Assembly: GCF_050624435.1 (NCBI RefSeq)
Contig: NC_134534.1
Location: 71,199,501 to 71,263,500, forward strand
DNA from: Tenrec ecaudatus
Taxonomy: Eukaryota > Chordata > Mammalia > Afrosoricida > Tenrecidae
Direction: 5' to 3'
Length of the DNA stretch: 64,000 nt
Below the pieces are notes generated by a model. It was not told where the DNA came from, searched no databases, and was given only the letters and a program-made list of their open reading frames with translations. Every line of letters begins with the position of its first letter. The stretch's first letter is position 1. Made by a program: the position numbers and the translations under genes. Below are positions 44,726 to 57,010 of this stretch, one piece after another.

Positions 44726-44729
44726 CATA

Positions 44730-45764
44730 TAGGGTTACTGTATATTAAATAGAGTCCATTTGTTTGATGTATGTTCTAGCCTGCATTTTGGAATTCACTC
44801 TCCTGGCTGAGGCTTCTCTACTCAGGGCCATCGAGCGCCACCAGCTGGCCTCTGAGGCACACTCCCAGACGACCCCCTCCCTTAGCAAAATGCTTCAACC
44901 TCCAAACATATGTTGTCTCTACCCCTCACCCCCTCACTCACTTCATGCCAAAAACATCAGCAGGACAGAGGGAACATTTGGGAGACATTTTGGGACTGGT
45001 CAGATTTCCACTTACATAATTTCTTATTGGCCAGATGTATATTAGTAGTATCAACTCCTTTTATTACTTGTTCTATCTTGTGAGAAATCCAATTGTCAGT
45101 AAGAAAAAAAATGTCAATAAATTAACACTTGTTTCATTCATATCACTAGCAGATCCCAGGCAAGTATCCAGATAGTAGAAGTCCTTATCACCACGATTTC
45201 TTACTGTGCCAATTTTGAATTATTTTTAGAGAGGCTGTCTGTGGCTATGATCACCTGGGAACCATTTCTCTCCATGTTCTTTAGAGTGTTCTTGCCATAT
45301 AACCAGTGTTCCTTTACATAAGACCTCCTTCTTTTACAGAAGAAGCCCTTCACAGCTGACTTTTTCTACCCCGAGGTTCATCTCACAGGCCGCTGGTCTC
45401 CCTGCAGGAGACACAATGTTGAGTTCAGAGGGAACAGGTGAGAAACCTGGCTATCTGGGAGGGCTCTGCTAAGTGCAGACACCAAGGAGTCCGCAGGGCT
45501 TATCTGCCACAGTGCTTTGAGAAAGATGAGGAAAAGTGGGCCTTAGATGGGGAGGAAGAGGTAAGTGGTTGACTATTTATATGTAAACTGGCCAGAGGTT
45601 GTGGAGGATCTCACACAGACAGACGGATCCTCAATCTCTAGCAATCAGAATTCACACAGCCTCAGGTTCAAATATAGTGCTTCTGTTTACTAGCTGTTCA
45701 ACCCAAGACAAGCTAATTTAATTTTACTTTTCTCAGGGGGAAACTGAGAAAATTCTGCTTAGCT
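44730..45764. other. Unassigned sequence
   Basis: No gene or named repeat recognised. The frame at 44764-45045 has no domain. Confidence 0.35.
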
Positions 45765-45890
45765 ATTATCTTAGTTATGTAGTACTGTTATAACATAAAA
45801 GCCGAAGTGCCTGGCATTAACAAATAAAAATATATTTTCTCACAATTTTGGAGGCTAGATGTCTGAAAGGAAACAGTTTCCAGAAATACT
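45765..45890 (+). mobile_element. MaLR/MLT1-like LTR piece
   Basis: 'gtactgttataacataaaag', 'tattttctcacaattttgga' and 'ggctagatgtctgaaa' resemble the start of an MLT1/MST-type LTR. Strongly diverged. Confidence 0.4.
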
Positions 45891-46045
45891 GTAAGTGGAT
45901 GGTTTTAAAAAACAATTTATTCTCTGATTGTTCAGGAAGTTAAAAGTCTGCATTTAGAGTGCCAACTTTAGAGAAATATTTCTTTCTATGCCAGATCTGG
46001 GAGAAAGTTCTTGTCTTCTTCCAACATTGTGAAACTAGTGTCCCT

Positions 46046-46132
46046 GAGAAATCTCCATATGTCTTGGAGAAATCTCCATATGTCTTGGAGAAATCTCCAT
46101 ATGTCTTGACCCATCAGACATATGGATCAAGC
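46046..46132. repeat. 21-bp unit in triplicate followed by hairpin arm
   Basis: 'gagaaatctccatatgtctt' + g occurs three times in a row. The last copy pairs with a following 'agacatatgg', giving a perfect 10-bp inverted repeat with a 9-nt loop. Confidence 0.9.
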
Positions 46133-46455
46133 ATGTTCTTAGTTCAGGTACTAGGGGTTCAAAGGATGAACTCAGCTCCTGACCCCCTTTTCTTGGTGGT
46201 ACCAATATCCTCCTCTCTTTGCCCCCTACTATCTCCTTTTATCTATTATAAGATAAAAGGCTATTTAGGTCACACCTCAGGCAGACTCCCCAAATATAAG
46301 AATAGGGTTATTACCTGAGTGAAGTTGTTACTACCATCCTAACCCTCTGACAGATGATTGGTCCATCAGATCAGATCACATCATGAACCCTGCTAATATC
46401 ATTACATAAGTAAAAAAATAATTATGTTATTATATAACTACTGAATCTTTTCTAA
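46133..46455. other. Unassigned, possibly the rest of the LTR-like element
   Basis: 'cctcctctctttgccccc' to 'gaaccctgctaatatcatta' could be diverged LTR sequence. No gene. Confidence 0.3.
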
Positions 46456-47214
46456 TCTAGAGATAGAAAACCAAAAAGGAAGGATATGCTCAGCATATCT
46501 TAAACTGAGAGAACTCAAGAAAAAATTCAAACCTTGATTTGTAATATCAAAAGATCCGACAGGCAAAATATTAAATCACACAGGAAGCATTAAAAGAAGA
46601 TGTAAAGCATACATAAAATCACTGTGCCCAAAAGAACTAGTCAACATTTAATCACTTAATTTTAAGAGATAACATATGATCAAGAGTCAATGGTGCTGAA
46701 GGAAGAAATTTAAGCTGCACTGAAAGCATTATTCAAAATCAAGGCTTCAAGAATTGATGGAATACCAACAGAAATGTTTCAATAAACTTATGAAGCAATG
46801 GAAGTACTATCTCTTCTATGTCTAGAAATTTTGAAGACAGCTACCTGGCTAACTGACTGGAAGGGATCCATATTTTTACTCAATCCTAGCATGGTGACCC
46901 AACAGAATGCTCTAAGTATAGAATAATATCATTGATGTCACATACAAGTAAAATTTTGCTGAAGATCATCCAATAGCAATGGCAGCATTACAGTAACAGA
47001 GAGCTGGCAGGGGTTCAAGTGGGATTCAGAAGAGGACTCAGAACAAAATATATCATTGTAGATGTCAGATGAATTTTGGTTGAAAGCAAATAATACCAGA
47101 AAGATGTTTATTTGTGTTTTATTGAACATGCAAAGGCATTTGACTGTGTAAATCATAATGAGAAAATTCATTGTGCTCATGTGGAACCTATCCACAGGTT
47201 AAGAGGCATCTGTG

Positions 47215-48095
47215 CAAATAGAACAAAGGAATCACTGAAGACCAAATGGGTGCATAAGCAAATGTGGTGAAGAAAGCTGATGGTGCCTGGCTATTAAAAG
47301 ACATAACATCTGGGGTCATAAAGGCTTGAATTTAAACAAACAGCCATCTAACTAGGAAGCAACAAAGCCCACATGGAAGAAGCACATTGGCCTGAGTGAT
47401 CATGAGATGTCGATGGAATAGGTATCAGAAATTCATAACAAGCAATCAAATTGACTTGAAGGTTCATAGGCAAAGTGGAAACACAAGGCCCACCTGTAAG
47501 ATAATTGGATAGTCCTTCACAAAAGGGCCACATAGAAGGGACAATATATCCAGGATGTAGAAGAGCAGTGATGGAACACATAACTACGCTCCAGTTCTTT
47601 AAAATTTCCTCCTCCCACTATTATGGCCTTACTTTTACCTCACTAATCTTGCTAGACCTGCATATGTACATTGGTACAATTAAGGTCTTTTGATGTACAA
47701 AATCAAGAATGACAACCCCCACAGAAACAGTAATGGGATAAGATTCTCTGAGGGGACAGGAAGAAGGCAAGGGGATGGGATGGGGAAGAGAACTGATAGC
47801 AATGATGACTATATAACCCCACTCCGGGTAAATGAACTTCAGAAAGTTTTAGGTGAGTGGACACATTGGAAGGTGTAAGTTAGGGCAAAAAAAAAACCCC
47901 AATAATAATAATGTATAATATATTAAGGGTTCAGGGGGGGTGGTAGGGTGAGGAAGGGAGGGGATAAAGAGGAACTGATATCAAGGAGTTCAAGAAGAAA
48001 GAAAATGTATTGAAAAGGACGAGTGTAGCAATTGTAAAACTATTTAATTATATATATAAGAGCTCCTAATAAAATGATTTTTTAAATTAGAGAAT
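47215..48095 (+). mobile_element. Family B retroposon inside RTE
   Basis: Landmarks 'agaaagctgatggtgcctgg', 'gaagcaacaaagcccacatg', 'tgcatatgtacattggta' and 'ctcctaataaaatgattt' with an A-rich end. It separates two parts of the RTE RT domain. Target duplications were not clear. Confidence 0.75.
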
Positions 48096-48280
48096 ATAAA
48101 ATAAAAACAAAACTTTTTAAAATCAGGGAAAGGTGTGCACCAGGGTTGTATCCTTTCACCATATTTGTTCAATCAGTATGCTGAACAAGTAACCAGAGAA
48201 ACCGGATTGTAGGAAGAAAAACTCAGCACCAGAATTAGAGGAAGGCTTGTTAGCAACCGTGATATACTGATGACACAATC

Positions 48281-48583
48281 TTGCTTGCTAAAAGTGAGGA
48301 TGAATTGAAGCACTTGCTGATGAAGATGAAGGATTTCAGCCTTCAGTATGGATTACAAATCAATGGCAAGAAGACCAAAGTCCTCACAATAGGCAACATC
48401 ATGATAAATGGAGAAAGGGTTGAGGTTGTCAAGGATTCCATCTTGTTTGGATACTCCATCAGAACTCATGGAAACATCAGTCAAGGGATCAAACAACACA
48501 TTGCCTTGATTGTATCTGCTGCACAAGCCATCTGTCAAGAGCTGAAAAGCAAGGTTGCTACTTTGAGGTGGAAGTGCCTCTGA
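48281..48583 (+). pseudogene. RTE ORF2 fragment after the RT core
   Basis: A 100-codon open remnant. SLQYGLQINGKKTKVLTIGN is the LINE RT segment downstream of the catalytic loop (the LxxNxxKTK motif), followed by a VVKDSILFGYSIRTHGN-type linker. The frame is truncated by mutation and not functional. Confidence 0.7.
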
Positions 48584-48665
48584 CCAAGCATTAGTATTTT
48601 CAATGGTTTCATATGCGTGTGAAACTTGGACATCGAATAAAGAAGAATGGAGATGAATTGATGCA

Positions 48666-48683
48666 TTTAAATGAGGGTGCTGG
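48666..48683. repeat. Target duplication, left, of U2 fragment
   Basis: tttaaatgagggtgctgg recurs as tttaaacgatggtgctgg at 48717-48734 (2 of 18 differ). Other RTE copies have this RTE sequence only once. Confidence 0.8.
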
Positions 48684-48716
48684 TATCTCTTCTCGGCCTT
48701 TTGGCTAAGATCAAGT
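48684..48716 (+). pseudogene. Truncated U2 snRNA retropseudogene (nt 1-32)
   Basis: Bases 48685-48716 equal the first 32 nt of U2 snRNA with one difference (G4 to T). The block 'tctcggccttttggctaaga' is an exact match to a region conserved in all animals. Only the 5' end is present, so it cannot form an snRNP. It interrupts the RTE sequence and is flanked by an 18-bp target duplication, so it arose by retroposition. 3'-truncated U-snRNA pseudogenes of this kind are a known class. Confidence 0.85.
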
Positions 48717-49149
48717 TTTAAACGATGGTGCTGGTTAAGAAAATTGAAAGTACCATGGACTGCCAAAAGAACAAACAGATCTCTCTTAGAAGAAATGCAG
48801 CCAGAGAGCGCCTTAGAAGCAAGGATGGCGAGACTTTTTTCTCCTGTACTTTGGACACATTGTCAGGAGAACAGACCGGAGAGAAGGGCATCATCCTTTG
48901 TAAAGCAGAGTGGCAACGAAGGAGAAGACTCTGGACAGGAAGAATTGACCCAGTAGCTATAACAATGAGCTCAAACCTAAGGATTTTCAGTTGGCACAAG
49001 ACCAGGAGGTGCTTCATTCTGTTGTCTACAGGGCCACTATGACTCGATGGCACTTAACAACAACAGCAACAACCAAACCATTGAGAACTGTGTCCCAGAC
49101 AAGTTTACACAAATTTGGGAGACACAATCAGTGCCCTTTGTTGTTGATG

Positions 49150-50180
49150 ATGATGTTGCAGATGCAGTGCCGTTTTCTCTGGCCCATCGTGACCTACGTA
49201 CAATAGAAGGAAACCCCACCAGTCAGTTATGTGCCAACCTCACAATCATTGTTATGCTCGAGTCATCGTGGTAGCCACTGTGCCAGACTAACCCTCTGAA
49301 GGTCTTCCTTGTATGCTGATCCTCTACTATGTCCTTCAGAACTAGTATCTCTTGATGTCCAAAGCACATGAGACGAAGTCGTTCCATCCTCTCTGTTAAG
49401 GAACATTCTGGCCATCCTCCATCTGCGGCAGATTTGTTTGTTCTTCAGGCTGGTCGTGGTGCTTTCAGTAGTCTGTGCCAACAGCATAATTTAAATGCAT
49501 CAATGCTACTCCAGTCTTCCTGATTCATTGTCCAGTTTTCACATGTAAACGAAATGACTGAAAATACCAGGCTTTGATCAGGGACATCTGATTCCTCAAT
49601 GTGACATGTTTGTTCTTTAATACTTTAAATTGGTCTGTGCAGCAGATTTTCCCGGTGTAATATATCATCCAGTATCTTGACTGCTGCTTCAATGAGCATT
49701 GTTGAAGAACAAAGTAAAATAAAAACCATGATACTTTCTATCTTTTCTCTATATATCATGATTTTTTTTAAAAAATCATTTTACAGAGGGCTCTTACAAA
49801 TATAACAACCCATCTTTCAATTGTACTAAACACACTTGTACATATGTTGCCATCATGATGTTTTCATTGTTCCAGTTGTGAAAAGGTTGGTTCTATTTAC
49901 ATTGAGTTGTAATCCACAATGAAGATTGTACTCTTTTACCTTAATATTCAAGTACTCTCTGTTTTCAGCAATTAAGGTTGTATCATCTACTTATTTAAGG
50001 TTGTTGATGAGCCTCCCTCCAATCCTCATGCTGTTTTTTTCAGTGTTCTTCTTCATCTAGTCAAGCTTCTCAGAGTATTTTGATCAACAACCCCCAGTCC
50101 CAAGTCCATGTCCTTGACACGTGTGAAATACTTTTCTTCCCATGATATCGTTCCAAAAGTCTTAAAGCAATTCCAACTCC
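49150..50180 (-). mobile_element. RTE LINE 3' region, antisense
   Basis: Antisense RTE from the 3' end ('tcacaatcattgttatgctc') through the C-terminal region ('gaacattctggccatcctcc') to near the RT region ('aggttgttgatgagcctccc'). It lies tail to tail with the preceding RTE copy, 75 bp apart. A short family B piece interrupts it at 49775-49865. Confidence 0.75.
49775..49865 (-). mobile_element. Family B 3' end, about 90 bp, inside RTE
   Basis: 'aaaaatcattttacagaggg' to 'acacttgtacatatgttgcc' is the last part of family B. 'atcatgat' occurs on both sides (about 49755 and 49853), a likely short target duplication. Confidence 0.65.
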
Positions 50181-50189
50181 AAATTTGAG

Positions 50190-51050
50190 TACTAAACAAT
50201 CACAAAAGTTATTGCTATATATTAATATTTGTAAACATGTACAACCATCACACCACTCATTCATTCTCACCAGTCATTCTTCAGAGATACAGTTTTACAT
50301 TCCACTTTAATCTTAGGATTCCATAAATATTGGATTGAGCTAATTTTTCTTATTTATTCTTAAATCACTATTTGTTATTTAAATATTAACATGAATTTTT
50401 TATTGACAAAGATTATATGGAACAGGCTTGATTTCTTTATTCTCCATAGTCCCTCACACCTAGGATACAAGTGATTATAAGATGTCTTGAATAAATGTAT
50501 AAAATAGCTTGTGATAGGTCTGAATCTTAATGTGATGTGTTCACACGAATAGGATGTTATTCTCAGGAGCTGGCAGACCACTTTCCATTTTGTGAACGAA
50601 GCCCATCAGCTGACATTGAAGTTCCCTAAGGAGTGTGGCCCGCCATTAGTCTATGAATGGGGATTCTGCCAAGTTCTCTCTCTCACTCGCTCACTCTAGC
50701 TAGTGCTCCTCTCCCCCCCCCCCCGCCCCCGCCCCAAGTCTCAATCATGCACTCTCTGTCTGGACCCTGCAGTATCTGCGAGAGCGGGTTCAAATAGAGC
50801 CTGACTGTGAGCAAGGTGCAGAAGGGGCACTGTTTAAATCTGCTGTAATGGGATTTCTACAGCTTAGAACTGCTTGCACGGCACCTGAGAACAACACAAG
50901 GGTACAAGGAACAGAAAGTTTGCTCACGTGGAGTGTTTTTATATGGTAATACTAAAAGAGTCTTCATTAGGTATTTCAGCCTGAGGGCTTAGAAAAAGAT
51001 CTCATCATTTATTTGATTGAATGATTAAAACATGGACTTATAGTGACACG
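50190..51050. other. Unassigned sequence with C run
   Basis: Includes a C/CG-rich run at about 50711-50735 after a CTCT-rich stretch. No gene is recognised. 50560-50900 looks unique. Confidence 0.35.
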
Positions 51051-51059
51051 CCAGAACTG

Positions 51060-51500
51060 TCTGGATATACTGTAGGAGAAAGTCTTAGAAGACTTAGAGA
51101 AAATGGAATATGAGAGTGGATTGATCATGCCAGTCCCCTAATCTACCCAGATACCAAGAGAACATACCTTTCACCAGGATTTTAAGAATAAATTTGTGAA
51201 GGAAGCCGCACCATCCTTGAAGATTGCTGTGATTGCGATTGGAAGTCATGTTTTGTTATGGAAATTGAGCTCAATTAATTTGGGGACCTAACTGTACTAG
51301 TGTGATTGGATCCCAGGGAAGCAAATGCCAGCACTTAATTGAGGAAGGACCAGGTGGGTGTAGTAACCAGAACCCTTTCAGTAACATGAATTTATTCAAT
51401 GGCTAGTTAGTCATAATGTCCCCAGGAATGAAGCCTACTAAACATTTACCTACACTGAACAAGTGGAAGAACTCTGAGATACTGGGTGTTACTTGGAGGA
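51060..51500 (+). mobile_element. ERV-L/MaLR gag-like internal fragment, old
   Basis: One frame reads FKNKFVKEAAPSLKIAVIAI and, further on, WLVSHNVPRNE. These match the ERV-L gag of this window (NKFVKWTPESLKTPVIAIL and WLLSHGVPRNE) in the same order. Several stops and indels separate them. It is therefore a second, older class III retroviral remnant, on the opposite strand, with no LTR identified next to it. Confidence 0.6.
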
Positions 51501-51504
51501 GATT

Positions 51505-54500
51505 AGCAAATTGCATTCCATTTTGATAATTAATTTAAGAGTTATATATATAAAAATTATGCATTGTCTATGTTATCAGAATTATCTATAGTATGTAACC
51601 TATAGTTACAGATAGAGAGCATACATAGTCCAGTGATATCGAGATACATATTAACTTCTAAATTTAAAAAATATAGTTAAAGACATGATCAGTCTTAGAA
51701 TAATTGTTTTACTTAAAATATATATTTGTTGTATTAAAATTTAGAACATTAATTATAAACAGACTTTTTCATATTTTCTATTCTGACTCTAATGTAATTT
51801 TATTTGCTCTTACTAAATCACATAGAATTTGTTCAAAATAAGAGCATAAGTGCATGATTTTTGTCACTAGAGGGCAGGAAATTAAAGTCCATTATTACCA
51901 AACCTGCTTAAAGATAACAGTACTATATTTACAGAATCAGGATTTTATAAAGGAAAATAATTATTTAATAAATAAATAAATAAATGTTATTGGTATGGCC
52001 CTAGTGGAAAATATATAGCACTAACACATATGGTAAATACTAATTTTGCCTTACTAATTTTATAGGAACAAAATATGAAGTTTTAGATGGTAATCTTAAG
52101 AACTAATCTTTCTCACAACACATCATACTTTGTTTAATCGTTATCATCTACAAAAAATCTGTTAAATAGTTATCTGCTATAAACATATTTTTTCCTTTTT
52201 TTTGCTATGCTTAGTCATTGTGCTATTCTTTTCTCTTAGGAGTCTATTGAATTTTGTTAAGTCTTTCGCTAATTATTTAAAGTTTAAATAAAATAATGCC
52301 AACTATTAGTTTCTAGTCATCTGCTAGCTATCTTTCCATATTCTCTTTCATACCTGGAAACCCTATGGCTCTCTCCTTGCAGAAGATCTTCCTTTGCCCC
52401 CAGAGGTATCTGCACACCTAATATTCAATGATGGAGGCTTCAGTCCCTCTCTATGGTCTTTAGATTCAACATCTAAAGTCAAAATTAAGAAGTTAAGCTA
52501 AACTAAATAATTTAAAATTTTATTTATAGTTTTTAACATTGAAAATAAATACATTTAAAATTAAATGAGGTTGAAATGTAAACATATGATACAAAAAATG
52601 ACCCATATTACATTTTTAGACAAAATTAAAATGAGTAATCTGAAGATTTGACTGTCCACTTGTCTTAATCCTAGTATGGAAGGCAGATAAATGACTTCCA
52701 GGAATACATGATAATGTTACTTTGCAGGGAAAAGAGACTGACAGATATTAAGGTTGAGGACCTGGAGATGGGTGATTTTCCTGGATTATCCAGATAGATC
52801 CAATCTGATCACATGAGCTCTTAAAATTGGGAGGAGGCGGCAGGAGAATTGGGAGAGATTTCAAGCATGAGAGGACTTTGACTTACAGATGCTGGCTTCG
52901 AAGAAGGGAGTTAAACTGTAAACAATCCTCAACCTACAGTCCACAAGAGCAGTTCCACCGCAAGGAACAGCATTCTGCCAGAGCCTGAATGAGCCAACAA
53001 AGGCTTCCTTCCCCTCTAGAGTTTAGAGAGGAAGCCCCCTGCCAATACCCGAGCTTAGTCCAGTGACTCCTGTGCCAGACTCTGACCCACAGAAGTAGCA
53101 AACTTGAATTTTAAGCAGCTAAATTTGTGCCATCTCTCTAAATAACAAAGATAGAAGACAGAGAGCGTGGCTCCTGCTACTGAGTGCAAGAGTTCCCCTT
53201 TCCAAACACTATCGAGAGCGTTACCTTGGCATTGACTCCGGGCAACATGCCCTGGGTTTTCTTAGCCTATAACCTTTCCTCTTTCCCTATAACTGAGTCT
53301 TGTGGGAGAAGTTTTTCAAAAGAAACGAGAATTGTTTCAGGCAGAATAGACAGCATGAATCAAGATGGAAATGGAAAGCCGTATGATATCTGGGAAAGAC
53401 AAATAATGACCCATGTTTTAAAGGCAAGAGCACAGAGAATGAGACTAGGGAGGTAGACCAAGAACCAAACCAAGGGAACAAATATCACTTTTGTAGTTAA
53501 TAATGAACTTTTGTACAGAGTTTAAACTAAAATTTAAGGGTATGTTCCATAGATAGTCATTCTTGTTGATGTGAGAAAACATAAAATATTAAAGGGACAT
53601 GAGACCTTTTTTGGGAAGAAGGCGAAGTAAGATACAAGACTAACCTAAGTCAGTGGCAATAAGGACAATACTTGAAGATGAATCCAATGAGTATTCAGCT
53701 GGTAAAATTAATTAGAAAAGGAATGTGCGTGGCAGATAGGTGTTGTGACTGACTCCTAGTTTCGGAATAAATGATGGTGCAACCACCGAAAACTAAAATT
53801 CGCAAAAAGAGAAGTTAGTGAGAAAAAAAATGTGAGTGTACTATTTTTGATATGCTGAATTGGAAGTGTCTAGAGACTATCCAAAAGGGTTTCAAACATA
53901 TCAACGGTTATGAAAATGGTAGAGTAGATGGCAGCATTCCATGCGGCTATATATAACAGTTGCCACGAATAAGAGTTACTAGATATCAGCTAACAACAAC
54001 ACGACATAGGCAGGATTGGGTTGCCCAGCACTGAGCTGGATATTTGAATGTGAAGTTAGGGGAGATGCCTAGGTTGTAAGCATCAACATGGTAGACATCG
54101 CCATATGCAAAATGTCGGAAATCATAAGAACGCCAGCAACTCCAAAAAAAACGAATATGTAAAATAGATAAGTAACTATGTGGAAATCTCACATCAAATT
54201 TTTGAGGACACAATTGTACAACTTTGGAGATAAAGGAAAAACTATAAGATCCAGAAAAGGGGGAGTCATTGGACTGGGGTGGGTGTCACGCGCACACACA
54301 CACACACAAACACACACGGTAGCCCGCTGGAAGGTAAGACCTGACCTGTGACCTGAGCACCGCACCCATGAAGGCCATTGTGACTTTTTCATGGCAGTTC
54401 CAGAGCCCCAGTGAAGCTGAAGCAAGTGGCAGTGAATTTGGGAACATACAGCCCATGAGAAATTACAGGGTGCTGTTTCTTCCTTAACAGTGATTGCATT

Positions 54501-55015
54501 ATGAGCTCTGTCATGTATTCATGCACTTACCAGGATAGGATTCCAGCCTTCTTCCTTGAAATCAAAGTGTGGGCAGGGTAGTAATCCCTCTAGCCACTTG
54601 AAAGCTCAGAGGCATTAAGGAAGAATACGTTTCTTAGCCATTACCCTTTCCAATGTTCAGAGATGCAGTCCCTCTATTCCTTGACTCATGGCCTCTTCCT
54701 CTCCCTTCAAAGTCAGTAGTGTAATATTTTCCTAAGGTGGTCACATTTTCTTCCCTTCTACACTCTCTTCTCCTCTTTATACTTCCCTATCATAAACACA
54801 ATTTCAATTGTCTGTTGGATCATCCAGGACAATTTCCTCCATAACTTTAATATAAACGTAAGTGAAAAAATTCCTTTGGCATATAAGTTGAATATCTATG
54901 GGAGCAATAATTCACCCACAACAACATTCACATGGTCAAATCCTTTAACTTTTCCCCCATCCTCATCCCTGATAGTGTGAGTAAATGACCACCAAAAGTA
55001 ATACCGTTCTGTTGG
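51505..55015. other. Unassigned AT-rich sequence
   Basis: A long stretch without recognised genes. It contains an AAAT microsatellite (about 51962-51984), a C/A-rich CA repeat (about 54290-54318) and frames at 53184-53456 and 54189-54425 without domains. Parts may be ancient repeats beyond recognition by eye. Confidence 0.35.
54289..54318. repeat. CA microsatellite
   Basis: CA dinucleotides with one AAAC interruption. Confidence 0.9.
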
Positions 55016-55019
55016 AATA

Positions 55020-55205
55020 ACTCACACTCACTTCCACTGTGCCGATGCTGGCTCACAGCGACCCTACAGGACAGGCTAGATCTGCCCCTGTGAGTTTCTG
55101 AGACTGTAACTCTTCAAGGGAGTAGAGAGCCTCTTCTCTCTCCCACAGAGCAGTTGGTGATTTCAACAGAGGACTTTGAGGTATTTAACTACCACATCAC
55201 CAGAG
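55020..55205 (-). mobile_element. AfroSINE-type SINE
   Basis: Antisense copy: 'gctggctcacagcgacccta', 'gtttctgagactgtaactct', 'cccacagagcagttggtgat', ending 'accacatcaccagagctcct' (head complement). Confidence 0.75.
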
Positions 55206-55209
55206 CTCC

Positions 55210-55855
55210 TTATTATGTTGAAGTGGTGTGGTCTAGAATTAGTGGTGAATTGGTCAGGGGGGTAGTCAAACCCCTCCAGCTGCCCTTGTGAGAGAGGGAA
55301 AGTGAGAAGGAAGGCAGCTCCTCACTTAAGTAAGCAAAAATTCAACACAGAGATTCATGACCTGTCAAGCACTATTCAAAGGAAGTAGAAAGGATGCTGT
55401 GGGGCAATTTATTTACAGAAGAACAAGTGTTGACAATAATGGGATAGATAAGAGTATAGGTATACTGGAGTAAAGAAACGCTTATGATTAAACTAGACAC
55501 AGACAATAACTTTGAGAGGATAAAGCAGCAAGGAAAGGCTGGTCCTTAAGGTGGGAAGAGATTACAGCAGGGATCAAGGGAAGAGCCCTTCTAGCTGGCT
55601 GAGAACTTTGGATGGTTAGGAGGCCCAGAAAGAGCTGAAAATTTGGACCCTGTGGGAAAAAAGGGGGTTATCTGATAAAGGTCAGGTCAGTTTCCATCAT
55701 GATGACCAAAAGTTTGAAAAATGAGATAGTTCATAAAACCTTATAACGTAATTGGTTCATATCTTACTATAGTTCCTTATTATAGTACCCTTTTATTTTC
55801 ATGATCTTGTAACCCCACTAAATAATTAGGTGGAACTATACAAATAACCTCCAGG
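55210..55855. other. Unassigned sequence
   Basis: No gene or named repeat recognised. Confidence 0.35.
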
Positions 55856-55859
55856 GAAC

Positions 55860-56375
55860 CCTAATGAGGAGATATAAAGAAAACAAAAACCTTCCTAATT
55901 GGACCAATAGGTAACATCATGATAAATGGGGGAAAAATTGAAGTTGTCAAGGATCTTATCTTGCTTGAATCCCTAATCAATGCTCATGGATGGAGTAGTC
56001 AAGAAATCAAACAGTACCTCTGCCACACAAGACATCTTCACAGTGTTGAAAAGCAAAGCTGTTCTTTTGTGGACTAAGGTGGCCCTGGCTCAAGCCATGA
56101 TATCTGTCACTTCATATGCATGTGAAAGGTGGACATTGAATAAAGAAGACTGAAGAAGAATCGATGCATTTGAACTACGGTGTTGATGAAGACTACGCAA
56201 AGTATCACGGACTGCCAGACTAACAAATATCCGTTTGGGAAGGAGGATAGCCAGAATGCTCTCTAGGAGCAAAGATGGCCAGACTAAGTCTCTTGTCCTT
56301 TGGACATATCATCAAGGAGAGACCAGTCCTTGGACACCGTGGCTAAAACAATGGGCTCCAACAGAAGAACAATGG
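55860..56375 (+). mobile_element. RTE fragment, C-terminal region
   Basis: 'gtaacatcatgataaatggg' through 'tcatatgcatgtgaaaggtg' and 'gccagaatgctctctaggag' to 'gctaaaacaatgggctccaa'. This is the same segment as 48400-48960. The 3' tail is missing. Confidence 0.75.
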
Positions 56376-56569
56376 TGGCATTTGATAGTGATTCTTCTTC
56401 CCTTGTGTGAAGTTAGAGGAGGTCAAGCACCACCATTTTTACACTTTTTTCTTTTTTTTAAACACTTTTTCTTATTTTTTTCTGAAAATTAAAAAAATTT
56501 CCACTGTCTTTTTATACCGATCCATGTACCATAAAGCGATGGATATGCAAGATCTAATCATTGTGGATT

Positions 56570-57010
56570 AAAGAGACAGTTGGAGTTAAGATATATTTGT
56601 TATATGTGTACGTGTGTCTATGTGTGCATGTCCTGTTTAAAACAGTATGACCACTTCTAAGCCATCAACAAATAACTTGAGGAAATGTGTCACGGTGCTA
56701 GGGGGCTTAGGACCATCCTCTCCAGGGTATTTGAGGTCAATGGTTCTAGGCCCAGTTCAATTGAGGACATGCTCCACAAATACAATGATCAACATCTTCC
56801 TTGAGTGTCTAGTAACTGGGGTCTCAAAGCATGTGAGTTCTCATGTAACATGCAGCTAGCGATCTCTCCCAGTCCAAGGCAAAGCCGAGTGGAGAAAATC
56901 AAAGACCCCAGGAAACAATTAGTCCTAAAGACGGACGAACCACAATATTCCTAGTCTCCCCCAAACCCTGCTCAGGAACCATCGGAAAGAAGGACGAATG
57001 CAAAGATGGA
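56570..57010 (+). mobile_element. L1 3' UTR fragment, afrotherian type
   Basis: 'gtgctagggggcttaggacc', 'gtaactggggtctcaaagca' and 'aattagtcctaaagacggac' occur in the order expected of afrotherian L1 3' UTRs. Non-coding. Confidence 0.5.

Larger units (their letters stand above)
46460..49075 (+). mobile_element. RTE LINE, RT to 3' end, with two insertions
   Basis: Second large RTE copy. It is collinear with the first from before the RT domain ('cctggctaactgactggaag' near 46850) through the RT region ('ggttgtatcctttcaccata' near 48145) and C-terminal region to the 3' end 'actatgactcgatggcactt' + AACAACAACAGCAACAACC. Family B (47215-48095) and a U2 fragment (48684-48716) are inserted. The open pieces 48281-48583 and 48725-49042 are ORF2 remnants with LQYGLQINGKKTKVLTIGN. 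Frames are broken. Confidence 0.8.

Noticed and set aside
48684..48716. Functional U2 snRNA gene
   Set aside because: Only the first 32 of about 188 nt are present, with no snRNA promoter elements upstream. It is an insertion scar.
50711..50735. C-rich run as a regulatory G-quadruplex
   Set aside because: It is a near-homopolymer simple repeat next to a CT-rich stretch. Nothing else supports a regulatory role.
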